The notes: generated by a model from the sequence alone, not told the origin. Shown: positions 1 through 6,476, counted from the first letter of the stretch. The stretch: DNA of 6,654 bases from an uncultured Brevibacterium sp. (GCA_943914815.1 CALUDL010000089.1:1-6654), one strand, 5' to 3'. Translations and numbers: made by a program.

Positions 1-362
1 TAGGGATGTCGCCGTTCAGGAGCTTTAGGCGGATCATATTGCCCCAAGCGATGCGGTTCATTATTCCGCCTACAGGCAATCAAGTAATTTCTATGGTGAA
101 GAGTACGGCACTAGTGAGCGTGATTGCTCTTGCAGACCTGCTGTATTCGGCGCAAGCAATTTACAACCGCACGTTCCAGACAATTCCGCTACTTATCGTT
201 GCCTGTATTTGGTACTTAGTGGTGACGTCTATTTTGAACGTTGGTCAACACTACATTGAGCGCCACTATGGTAAATCGGATCTGCCGAAGTCCGCGTCAG
301 GCTGGCAATCTTCATTCGGTCGTATCTTTAGTAGGAACAAGGAGAAAACGGTCGATGCCTAA
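1..362 (+). CDS. Polar amino acid ABC transporter permease, C-terminal part (cut by window edge)
   Basis: This is the C-terminal part of an inner-membrane permease subunit of a polar amino acid ABC importer (HisM/GlnP family). The frame is open to the left edge, so the ATG at 6 is internal: Gly-Met-Ser followed by [12 protein letters not shown] is the end of the conserved EAA loop (EAA...G...I.LP) that docks on the ATPase. Further family-typical residues follow ([20 protein letters not shown]). Two hydrophobic membrane segments are visible, around [15 protein letters not shown] and [18 protein letters not shown], then a basic cytoplasmic tail ending [10 protein letters not shown]. The stop overlaps the downstream ATPase start by 8 bases, as expected for one operon. 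The substrate cannot be read from this fragment; glutamine, glutamate, histidine, arginine or cystine are all possible. Family is certain, substrate unknown. Confidence 0.93.
   Translation, partial: GMSPFRSFRRIILPQAMRFIIPPTGNQVISMVKSTALVSVIALADLLYSAQAIYNRTFQTIPLLIVACIWYLVVTSILNVGQHYIERHYGKSDLPKSASGWQSSFGRIFSRNKEKTVDA
339..344 (+). promoter_or_regulatory. Ribosome binding site of the ABC ATPase
   Basis: AAGGAG lies 10 bases before the ATG at 355, inside the end of the permease gene. It supports 355 as the start over the earlier in-frame TTG at 241, which would add 38 residues unlike the family, and over the ATG at 367, which is too far away. Confidence 0.7.
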
Positions 363-1161
363 CAGCATGAAATCACGTGAAGCTACCCGCTCTGGCGATG
401 GTTCCCCTGTTCTTGCTGCCATGAATGTGCAGAAGAGTTTTGGTGATGCAACAGTTCTCAAGGGGATTGACCTTGAAGTGGCTGAAGGTGAGTCCGTAGT
501 CATACTTGGCCCTTCTGGGTCAGGTAAGTCTACGTTTCTCCGTTGCATAAATCTTCTCGAGCAACCAGACGGGGGAAGAATCCTTGTCAATGGTGAAGAT
601 GTTGGATATGCGGTCAAAAACGGTCGTCTTCACGAGCTTTCGCCACGTGAACTAGCCCGGCGACGTGCCCGTATTGGCATGGTGTTTCAACAGTTCAATC
701 TGTTTTCGCACATGACAGTCGCTCAAAACATTACTGAGGGCCCTGTGGGTGTACTAGGGCAGAAGCGAAGTAGCGCAAACAAGCGGGCTTCAGAACTTCT
801 TGAAATGGTGGGCTTAGCAGGGCGTGAGGATGCTTACCCTGAGCAACTTTCTGGTGGTCAACAACAGCGTGTAGCCATTGCAAGAGCTTTAGCAATGGAT
901 CCTGCTCTCGTGTTGTTCGATGAGCCGACGTCTGCGCTTGACCCCGAGCTAGTCGGCGAGGTGCTAAGCACGATGCGCGCTCTGGCAGAGGGTGGCCTAA
1001 CGATGGTAGTTGTGACTCACGAAATAGCGTTCGCGCGTGAAGCGGCTGACCGTGTGGTCTTTATCGACGGTGGCGTAATTGTTGAGCAAGGACCCCCAGA
1101 GGAAGTTATTGACAATCCGCAACATGCACGGACAAGAGAGTTCCTGAAGCGGTTCCTGTAA
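355..1161 (+). CDS. Polar amino acid ABC transporter ATP-binding protein (GlnQ/HisP type)
   Basis: This 268-residue cytoplasmic ATPase powers the importer whose permease lies just upstream. All nucleotide-binding motifs are present in order: Walker [10 protein letters not shown] (residues 52-60), Q-loop Gln at about 112 (MVFQQFNLF), signature [15 protein letters not shown] (165-179), Walker B VLFDE (186-190), D-loop SALD (193-196) and H-loop His222 (VVTHE). [16 protein letters not shown] and the [14 protein letters not shown] stretch are characteristic of the polar amino acid subfamily. The first 18 or so residues ([18 protein letters not shown]) are a hydrophilic extension before the usual N-terminal strand, so the ATG at 367 is a possible alternative start. 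It overlaps the permease by 8 bases and has a good Shine-Dalgarno, so it is co-translated in one operon. Its base composition is lower in GC than the genes to the right. The specific amino acid cannot be deduced. Confidence 0.95.
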   Translation: MPNSMKSREATRSGDGSPVLAAMNVQKSFGDATVLKGIDLEVAEGESVVILGPSGSGKSTFLRCINLLEQPDGGRILVNGEDVGYAVKNGRLHELSPRELARRRARIGMVFQQFNLFSHMTVAQNITEGPVGVLGQKRSSANKRASELLEMVGLAGREDAYPEQLSGGQQQRVAIARALAMDPALVLFDEPTSALDPELVGEVLSTMRALAEGGLTMVVVTHEIAFAREAADRVVFIDGGVIVEQGPPEEVIDNPQHARTREFLKRFL

Positions 1162-1185
1162 CGGGAACGTCTGAGCCAAAGTGAA

Positions 1186-1213
1186 GGGCGTCATGGCAAA
1201 CACCATGGCGCCC
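1186..1213 (+). terminator. Hairpin after the ABC operon, probable terminator
   Basis: The arms GGGCGTCATGG (1186-1196) and CCATGGCGCCC (1203-1213) form an 11-bp stem with one G-U wobble around a 6-base loop, 24 bases after the ATPase stop. The following sequence (cttagcgtttata) has only a weak, broken T run. It may be an inefficient or atypical intrinsic terminator, but its position fits well. Confidence 0.6.
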
Positions 1214-1312
1214 CTTAGCGTTTATACCTATCGCACGTATCGCTTCGCCAGGGGTACTCCCAATCTACGCCTTGAGATGTGAGAACGAAGAGCACAGAAA
1301 TTTCATGGTACT

Positions 1313-1331
1313 GTAGGTGAGCCTTACCTAA
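1313..1331. promoter_or_regulatory. DtxR/IdeR-type iron box 1 upstream of efeU
   Basis: The 19-bp site GTAGGTGAGCCTTACCTAA matches the known DtxR/IdeR operator consensus TTAGGTTAGCCTAACCTAA at 16 of 19 positions, including both AGGT..A and ACCTAA arms. It lies about 80 bp before efeU. DtxR-family repressors bind such boxes with ferrous iron as co-repressor, so the efe operon is predicted to be shut off when iron is plentiful. No confident -35/-10 pair could be placed around it. Confidence 0.85.
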
Positions 1332-1350
1332 ATAGGAAAGGCCAACCTTA
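1332..1350. promoter_or_regulatory. Weaker DtxR/IdeR-type box 2, abutting box 1
   Basis: The next 19 bases, ATAGGAAAGGCCAACCTTA, match the same consensus at 13 of 19 positions, with TAGG and AACCT arms kept. It begins immediately after the first box, giving two operators in tandem without a gap. Binding here is inferred and would be weaker than at box 1. Confidence 0.5.
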
Positions 1351-1413
1351 ACTAAATACTTGCTGTTGCGAGTCCCCGGACTCGTGCACTCACAATCTCG
1401 AGTTCGGATCTCA

Positions 1414-2418
1414 ATGTTTCTAGCGTCACTTTTAATTGGGCTGCGCGAAGGCCTTGAAGCCTCGCTCATTATCGGCATCCTGATTGCATACCTAGGCAAA
1501 CTTGGACGTCGCGAAGCCATCCGCCACATGTGGAGCGGAGTGGCCATCGCTGTCGTACTCACTGCAGTAATAGGCGCAGTCAGCACGTTTGGGCGCTCTC
1601 GCTTGTCGTTTAAGACCCAGGAAATCATCGGCGGATCAATGTCGATCCTGGCAGTCATCATGATCACCGGAATGATCTTCTGGATGATGAGCGCAGGCAA
1701 GAAAATGAAGGCCGCACTCGAAGGCGACATCGAAAAGGCGCGCGCCCGCCGCATGAGTGTGGGCCTTGCAGTCTTCGCGGTCGCATTCGTTTCAGTAGCC
1801 CGTGAAGGAATCGAAACCACCATCATTTTGTGGGGGTGGGTCAACAACCCATTGGCCATCATCGGAGCGCTGGTTGGCGTCATTGTTGCGATCGTGCTCG
1901 GCTGGGCACTCTTCAAAGGCCTCATTCGTTTCAACCTGAGTACCTTCTTCACATGGTCAGGAGCCGCCCTCATCGTGGTCGCCGGCGGAGTGCTGGCATA
2001 CGGCATCCATGACTTGCAAGAAGCCGCAGTGCTCCCCGGGCCATTTTCGGGAGCGCCCATCACCCCCACACACCCGCGCACCGGCGAAGTTCTGACCGGA
2101 TTCTTCACCTACCCGTTCTGGGGAGCGGCATTCCCCTTTGGGTGGGCATTCAACGTCTCCGATGTGATCGACCCGTCCGGAGTGCTCGCCACCTTTCTTA
2201 AAGGAACAGTCGGTTTCGTTCCGCAAATGTCATGGCTCGAAGTGCTCGCGTGGTTCGTCTACATGGCTCTTGTGATTCCCAAATTTATTCGACGAGTCCG
2301 CGAAAACAAGCACACCACCTCGGCGAAGACGGCAACCACCAACACGCATGAGGATCCACATGAGCGTCCGCTGGCGGACACCTCGGCCGCCAACCCCGAA
2401 CCAGCCCCCACCCCCTAA
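1414..2418 (+). CDS. efeU: EfeU, FTR1-family iron permease
   Basis: This 334-residue polytopic membrane protein is the iron-translocating channel of the EfeUOB system. The two hallmark REGxE iron-binding motifs are seen: REGLE at residues 11-15 in the first membrane helix and REGIE at 130-134 in the fourth. Seven hydrophobic segments can be traced (about 1-27, 38-57, 70-92, 114-140, 145-168, 176-197, 272-290), the usual FTR1/EfeU topology. HDLQEA (199-204) after the sixth helix is also family-typical. The tail (about 298-334) is hydrophilic, Pro/Thr-rich and has three His. The ATG at 1414 is chosen because the family begins MFLASLLIGLREGLEAS; in-frame TTG 1360 and GTG 1384 would add an unlike extension. 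Shine-Dalgarno is poor (only GGA near 1406). efeO follows after 45 bases. Iron boxes lie upstream. Confidence 0.95.
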   Translation: MFLASLLIGLREGLEASLIIGILIAYLGKLGRREAIRHMWSGVAIAVVLTAVIGAVSTFGRSRLSFKTQEIIGGSMSILAVIMITGMIFWMMSAGKKMKAALEGDIEKARARRMSVGLAVFAVAFVSVAREGIETTIILWGWVNNPLAIIGALVGVIVAIVLGWALFKGLIRFNLSTFFTWSGAALIVVAGGVLAYGIHDLQEAAVLPGPFSGAPITPTHPRTGEVLTGFFTYPFWGAAFPFGWAFNVSDVIDPSGVLATFLKGTVGFVPQMSWLEVLAWFVYMALVIPKFIRRVRENKHTTSAKTATTNTHEDPHERPLADTSAANPEPAPTP

Positions 2419-2451
2419 GTGGGCGTGCCATCCACATCCGTTTTAACCAGC

Positions 2452-2457
2452 AAGGAG
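2452..2457 (+). promoter_or_regulatory. Ribosome binding site of efeO
   Basis: AAGGAG sits 6 bases before the ATG at 2464. It settles the efeO start against the earlier in-frame GTG at 2419, which would add 15 residues in front of the lipoprotein signal. Confidence 0.8.
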
Positions 2458-2463
2458 AAAATC

Positions 2464-3714
2464 ATGAAAAAGATCGTCCGCATGTCTGCAGTGCCCGTTC
2501 TAGCGCTCGCAGTCACAGCCCTAGCCGCATGTGAACCCAACGCAAGCGACGGCGCGCTCAGCGTAAAAGCAACGAACACAGAGTGCAAAGTGTCAGCCGA
2601 CACGGCTGAGTCGGGAACTCGCGAATTCACCATTAAAAACGAGGGCGACATCGTCACCGAGTTTTATTTGCTGGGTGAAGACGGGCTGCGGATTGTCGCC
2701 GAAAAAGAAAACATCGCTCCCGGTTCAGAAGCCACACTGTCCGTTTCGCTGCAACCAGGCACCTACTTCACCGCGTGCAAACCTGGACTGCGCGGAGAAA
2801 ACGTTGGGGAAGCTAAGTTCACGGTCACCGGCGAACCCGTGGAAGTCTCCGGTGAAGACAAAGAGCTGTTCGACAAAGCGGTGAAAGACTACATCGCGTT
2901 CGTGAAAAACGAGGTCGCTGAGCTTGAACCAAAAGTGGGCGAATTCGCTGACGCCTACGCAAAGGGCGACGACGAACAAGCACGGAAACTGTACGCCACA
3001 ACCCGCACACACTACGAACGCATCGAGCCGATTGCTGAGGCTTTGGGCGTGCTCGACCCGCGTATCGACTACCGCGAAGTCGACTACCTGGCCGAAGCCG
3101 ACATTCTGAAAAAGGACGACCCCACCTTCACCGAATGGTTGGGTTTCCACCGAATGGAAAAAGACCTCTTCCCACCCAAAAAGGGCGACAAGAACGCAGA
3201 TGGTGCTGATGCCTTCGACGGGTGGAAGCCGTCCAGCCCCGAAGACCGGAAACGAATCGCCGACACCCTCAAAGAAGATGTGCACAAGCTGCGCGAAACC
3301 GTGGACGCGGACAACTTCATTGAAGACCAGCAGATCAACATTGCAACCGTTGCCAACGGGGCTTCCGGCTTGCTCGAAGAGGTTGCCGTCAGCAAGGTGA
3401 CAGGTGAAGAAGACTGGTGGTCACACACAGACCTCTACGACTTCGCTGCCAACGTAGAAGGCTCGAAGATTGCGTTTGACCTGGTCAAGCCCATTGCGGA
3501 ACGTAAAGGCTCCGAAGGTGAGCAACTAGTCAAAGACATCGAGCAAGAGTACGGCGAGCTCAACAAGCTGCTGGGCGAATACGGCAACCTGGACGAAGGC
3601 TTCGTCAGTTACGACACCGTCACCGCCGAACAGCAGGCCGAACTCACCCACCAGATCGACGAACTGCGCGAACCGCTGTCGAAACTGACTGGAACGGTTT
3701 TGGAGATCAAGTAA
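2464..3714 (+). CDS. efeO: EfeO, iron-uptake lipoprotein (cupredoxin plus M75/imelysin domain)
   Basis: This 416-residue exported component of EfeUOB is thought to bind iron outside the membrane and hand it to EfeU. A lipoprotein signal peptide opens it: basic MKKIVR, a hydrophobic core, and lipobox LAAC with the lipidated Cys at 23, so the mature protein should be membrane-anchored. Residues about 31-125 form the cupredoxin-like domain, with Cys41 (NTECKVS) and Cys105 (YFTACKPGLRG) at the expected conserved sites. Residues about 130-416 form the helical M75/imelysin domain, with GFHRMEKDLF carrying the putative metal-binding HxxE (His229, Glu232). The sequence is rich in Glu, Asp and Lys, as common in this family. 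It is the long cupredoxin-containing form. It sits 45 bases after efeU and its stop overlaps the efeB start. Confidence 0.95.
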   Translation: MKKIVRMSAVPVLALAVTALAACEPNASDGALSVKATNTECKVSADTAESGTREFTIKNEGDIVTEFYLLGEDGLRIVAEKENIAPGSEATLSVSLQPGTYFTACKPGLRGENVGEAKFTVTGEPVEVSGEDKELFDKAVKDYIAFVKNEVAELEPKVGEFADAYAKGDDEQARKLYATTRTHYERIEPIAEALGVLDPRIDYREVDYLAEADILKKDDPTFTEWLGFHRMEKDLFPPKKGDKNADGADAFDGWKPSSPEDRKRIADTLKEDVHKLRETVDADNFIEDQQINIATVANGASGLLEEVAVSKVTGEEDWWSHTDLYDFAANVEGSKIAFDLVKPIAERKGSEGEQLVKDIEQEYGELNKLLGEYGNLDEGFVSYDTVTAEQQAELTHQIDELREPLSKLTGTVLEIK

Positions 3715-5021
3715 TGGTCGAACGCCAGGAACAAAATGGTGAAGAGGAAACACCAGAGTCTGCCCGAGGTGTGGGCCGCCGCGGGTTGCTCGGCGCCATG
3801 GGCGCCGGCGCGGCCGGGCTAGCTCTGGGAGGGGTGTCCGGGTTCGCGTGGGGACGCGAACGCGCACAGGTGCCCACCACCTCGGCGCCAAAGACTTTCC
3901 CGTTCGAAGGTGATCACCAGGCAGGAATCACCACCGAAGCACAAGACCGCATGCACTTCGCGGCCTTTGACCTCATAGACGGGGCCACGCGTGAAGACCT
4001 GATTGAACTCCTCGAAGAGTGGACCGAAGCCGCGCGTCGCTTGGTCATAGGTGGCGAGGTTTCAGCGCGCGGTGCTTTTGGGGGAGGTCCCAATTTTCCT
4101 CCCGATGACACAGGTGAAGCATTCGGTCTGGACCCCGCCGGCCTCACGCTGACGTTTGGGTTTGGGCGCTCGCTGTTTGTCACCGCTAATGGCAAAGACC
4201 GCTTTGGCCTGCACAAACACATGCCAAAAGAATTCATTGATCTACCCGTCATGACCAATGATTTCCTAGACCCTAAACGCTCCGACGGTGATCTGTGCAT
4301 CCAAGCGTGCGCGGACGACCCGCAGGTGGCAGTTCACGCGATCCGAAACCTCACGCGGATAGGCGTGGGCAAGACCCGCATCAAGTGGTCGCAGCTGGGG
4401 TTTGGGCGCACATCCTCGACCACCCGTAGTCAGGAGACTCCGCGAAATCTCTTTGGGCAAAAGGACGGAACGGCAAACATTAGAGCGGAGGACACGGCAG
4501 CACTGGACGAGCACGTGTGGATCAACTCCGGTCCTGCCTGGGCTCACGGTGGTAGTTACCTGGTTGCCAGGCGTATCAACATGACCATCGAAGTGTGGGA
4601 CACGCTCCAACTCGCCGAACAGGAGCGCGTCACCGGGCGGTTCAAACACGACGGTGCCCCGCTTTCCGGTGGAGACGAGTTCACGCCCGTGGACTTCCAT
4701 AAGCTCGACAGCCGAGGTCGCACGTTAGTGGAAGAGACTTCCCACGTGGCGCGCGTACACCCAGACAACAACGGGGGTATCCGCATGTTGCGTCGCGGCT
4801 ATAACTTTGTCGACGGAAACGACGACCAGGGTCGCTTGAACGCAGGACTGTTCTTCATTGCGTTCGTCAACGACCCCGGTCGGTTCGCGCACGTGCACAG
4901 CAATATGTCACGCGACGAAATGTTTGTGGAATACCTCAAGACCACCGGTTCTGGCGTGTTCTTGATTCCGCCGGGAGCGGGCTCAGACGGGTATGTGGGG
5001 CAGTCGCTTCTGGAAGCGTAG
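3714..5021 (+). CDS. efeB: EfeB, Tat-exported DyP-type heme peroxidase
   Basis: This 435-residue dye-decolorizing-type peroxidase is the third EfeUOB component. It acts outside the membrane, where it is proposed to oxidise ferrous iron or to help release iron from heme. A Tat signal is visible: twin Arg22-Arg23 in GRRGLLG followed by a Gly/Ala-rich hydrophobic stretch to about residue 47. DyP hallmarks are GQKDG (248-252) with the catalytic distal Asp251, the probable proximal heme ligand His344 in ETSHVARVHP, and distal Arg361 in MLRRGYNF. NDFLDP and DLCIQACADDPQVAVHAIRNL are also typical of the EfeB branch. The start shares one base with the efeO stop (TAATG), and GGAG at 3702-3705 lies 8 bases upstream, so translation is probably coupled. 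Length is normal. The physiological reaction of EfeB is debated in the literature. Confidence 0.95.
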   Translation: MVERQEQNGEEETPESARGVGRRGLLGAMGAGAAGLALGGVSGFAWGRERAQVPTTSAPKTFPFEGDHQAGITTEAQDRMHFAAFDLIDGATREDLIELLEEWTEAARRLVIGGEVSARGAFGGGPNFPPDDTGEAFGLDPAGLTLTFGFGRSLFVTANGKDRFGLHKHMPKEFIDLPVMTNDFLDPKRSDGDLCIQACADDPQVAVHAIRNLTRIGVGKTRIKWSQLGFGRTSSTTRSQETPRNLFGQKDGTANIRAEDTAALDEHVWINSGPAWAHGGSYLVARRINMTIEVWDTLQLAEQERVTGRFKHDGAPLSGGDEFTPVDFHKLDSRGRTLVEETSHVARVHPDNNGGIRMLRRGYNFVDGNDDQGRLNAGLFFIAFVNDPGRFAHVHSNMSRDEMFVEYLKTTGSGVFLIPPGAGSDGYVGQSLLEA

Positions 5022-5053
5022 GGGCGATGCTTGGCGAAGGGTTTGCCTGTTGG

Positions 5054-5086
5054 GGCGGGCTGCGGGTCCCTGCCCGTCAGCCCGCC
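5054..5086. terminator. Bulged GC-rich hairpin between convergent efeB and the crotonase gene
   Basis: GGCGGGCTG (5054-5062) pairs perfectly with CAGCCCGCC (5078-5086). Inside it CGGG (5063-5066) pairs with CCCG (5073-5076), leaving a 6-base loop and one bulged T at 5077, for 13 base pairs in all. It begins 32 bases after the efeB stop and 14 bases after the stop of the converging gene, so it could serve both strands. Neither side has a long T run. Confidence 0.65.
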
Positions 5087-5100
5087 TGTCGGCAATGCCT

Positions 5101-5922
5101 TTACTTACCAGTCCAGCGAGGTGCGCGCTTCTCAGCGAACGCCTTTGATCCTTCGATTGCGTCGTGCGAGTTGAACACGTCGCGCGTGAGTGGTTCCTGC
5201 TTGGCCGATTTTTCGTCGCTCGCCCAGTCAGCGGATTCCACGATGATCTGCTTAGACGTGCGCACCGCCAACGGCCCGTTGGCAGCGATCGTACGAGCCA
5301 GTTCAAGCGCACCTTCCAGTGCCTGACCTGCGGGAACAACCCGGTTGATCAGCCCGTGACCGGCCACAAACTCGGTGGGGTAGAGGTCACCGGTCAGTGC
5401 CATCTCCATTGCGATCGCCCGGTGCGTGCGTTCCGGAAGCGTATACACGCCACCTGCCGCAGCAACCAGACCGCGCTTCACCTCGGGAAGCCCGAACTTA
5501 GCGTTATCCGCGGCCACCACCAGGTCGCACGCCAGCATGGTCTCAAACCCGCCCGCCAACGCGAACCCTTCGACAGCTGCGATGAGCGGCTTGGCTGGGG
5601 GCGCCTCGGTCAACCCGGCAAACCCGCGACCCTCAACGGACGGGGACTCCCCGCGCACGAACGCCTTCAAATCCATGCCCGAACAGAACGTCCCACCAGC
5701 ACCCGTAATCACGGCCACAGCCAGTGCGTCATCGTCGTTGAAGCGGTCAATCGCGGCCGCGACGCCCTGGGCCACGTCCTGGTTGACGGCGTTCTTGGCC
5801 TCGGGGCGGTTGAGAGTGATGACGAGCACGTTGTCCACGACCTCGGTGAGGACTACCTGGTTTTCTGCGTTGGTTGCAGGGGCGTCTGCCGAGGTGGTCG
5901 CTGGGTTTTCGTTCTGGGTCAT
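5101..5922 (-). CDS. Enoyl-CoA hydratase/isomerase family protein (crotonase fold)
   Basis: This 273-residue cytoplasmic protein of the crotonase superfamily probably acts on a CoA thioester in fatty acid or related acyl breakdown. The start of the fold is LTEVVDNVLVITLNRPEAKNAVN (about 25-47). The oxyanion-hole segments are TFCSGMDLKAF (78-88) and EGFALAGGFE (118-127). Glu127 (GGFE) and Glu147 (FGLPEV) are spaced 20 residues apart, as are the two catalytic Glu of classical enoyl-CoA hydratase, which favours hydratase over isomerase activity. The last 30 residues include the typical SHDAIEGSKAFAEKRAPRWTG. The first 20 or so residues are a low-complexity Asn/Ala/Thr extension. AAGGAG lies 5 bases before the ATG. 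It converges on the efe operon and appears to be a separate transcription unit. Substrate is not readable; a short-chain enoyl-CoA or a CaiD-like carnitinyl-CoA dehydratase role are alternatives. Confidence 0.93.
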   Translation of the reverse strand: MTQNENPATTSADAPATNAENQVVLTEVVDNVLVITLNRPEAKNAVNQDVAQGVAAAIDRFNDDDALAVAVITGAGGTFCSGMDLKAFVRGESPSVEGRGFAGLTEAPPAKPLIAAVEGFALAGGFETMLACDLVVAADNAKFGLPEVKRGLVAAAGGVYTLPERTHRAIAMEMALTGDLYPTEFVAGHGLINRVVPAGQALEGALELARTIAANGPLAVRTSKQIIVESADWASDEKSAKQEPLTRDVFNSHDAIEGSKAFAEKRAPRWTGK

Positions 5923-6004
5923 TGGATCTCCTTCGATCGAGGGTTTCCTTCAGCCTATTCGGTGAGTTGCGCCCCGAGCTATTTTTGTGTGCGCTGTCTC
6001 ACAG

Positions 6005-6010
6005 AGTGTA
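6005..6010 (-). promoter_or_regulatory. Possible -10 element for the crotonase gene
   Basis: TACACT read on the - strand matches TATAAT at 4 of 6 positions and would give a leader of roughly 75 bases before the ATG at 5922. No recognisable -35 lies at the proper distance, so this is only a suggestion; transcription could also come through from the antitoxin gene upstream. Confidence 0.25.
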
Positions 6011-6124
6011 TTGGGGTAGCGCGGGTTCGGTGCCGAGGTGTGGGCCAGTTTGTGAGGGTCCGGCTAGGGTTCGCGAATCAGCCGCGCGTGTCAACGGTGT
6101 GCCGACTCATGTCATTCGGTCAGG

Positions 6125-6364
6125 TCATGCCTTCGCCTGGTCGCGCTCTTCAAGCCTTTCGACTGAGTCAAGTAGGCGGCGGGCATTGGCCGGTGTTCCA
6201 AGCAAATGCGCAGTTTCACGTAACGATTCGTACTCAGTGAGGGAAACGATCACGACGGGCTCGTGGCCGGAACGCGTGATGATCGTTTCTACGCGGTCGT
6301 TGACGACGGCGTCAAGAACCTTTGCGAAGTTTGCGCGTGATTCCGTATAGCTCATCGCTTTCAT
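6125..6364 (-). CDS. Phd/YefM-family antitoxin, apparently without its toxin
   Basis: This 79-residue protein matches the YefM antitoxin pattern from end to end. MKAMSYTESRANFAKVLDAV forms the N-terminal DNA-binding part. It is followed by the central strands IITRSGHEPVVIVSLTEYESL and the C-terminal helix LLGTPANARRLLDSVERLEE that in YefM leads into the toxin-binding tail. Such proteins repress their own promoter and neutralise a YoeB-type ribosome-dependent RNase. The ATG at 6364 is chosen because GAGGAG lies 7 bases upstream; an in-frame TTG at 6379 would overlap that site. The final bases read ATGA, the usual overlap with a toxin start, but that frame is M-T-stop, and I find no YoeB-like residues in any frame of the next 190 bases. 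It is therefore an orphan antitoxin, or the remnant of a lost pair. Confidence 0.87.
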   Translation of the reverse strand: MKAMSYTESRANFAKVLDAVVNDRVETIITRSGHEPVVIVSLTEYESLRETAHLLGTPANARRLLDSVERLEERDQAKA

Positions 6365-6371
6365 GTGGGTG

Positions 6372-6377
6372 CTCCTC
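6372..6377 (-). promoter_or_regulatory. Ribosome binding site of the antitoxin gene
   Basis: GAGGAG on the - strand is 7 bases from the ATG at 6364 and decides that start over the TTG at 6379. Confidence 0.65.
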
Positions 6378-6441
6378 AAGCAGATCGCTGTGCAACCAAT
6401 TATGCAGTAACTCTTTCAGCGACGATCGACGCGGAGCCACA

Positions 6442-6476
6442 TTACTCTACAAACCTCGAACCGGCGTGTAGAGTAA
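6442..6476. repeat. Perfect 10-bp inverted repeat upstream of the antitoxin; possible operator and two-way promoter
   Basis: TTACTCTACA (6442-6451) and its exact reverse complement TGTAGAGTAA (6467-6476) flank a 15-bp spacer. Because the arms are symmetric, both strands carry TCTACA, a 17-bp gap, then TAGAGT. Each element matches the sigma-70-type -35 and -10 consensus at 4 of 6 positions, with ideal spacing. On the - strand this would start transcription near 6436, about 70 bases before the antitoxin ATG. The same symmetry suits binding by a dimeric repressor such as the antitoxin itself. The repeat is seen; both functions are inferred. Confidence 0.55.

Noticed and set aside
241..354. TTG-started extension of the ABC ATPase
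   Set aside because: It lies wholly inside the permease coding region, adds residues unlike the family, and is not preceded by a good ribosome site; AAGGAG at 339-344 points to 355.
1272..1314. Possible efeU promoter (TTGAGA at 1272 or TACTGT at 1309)
   Set aside because: The -10 candidate at the correct distance from TTGAGA is poor, and TACTGT has no -35 partner, so no promoter is called.
1215..2108. Long - strand open frame of 297 codons opposite efeU
   Set aside because: It is antisense to a clear FTR1 permease, its translation has no family-like features, and long antisense frames are expected opposite GC-biased genes.
5164..6240. Long + strand open frame of 358 codons
   Set aside because: It runs antisense through the crotonase gene, the intergenic gap and part of the antitoxin. 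The product is Arg/His/Cys-rich without recognisable domains.
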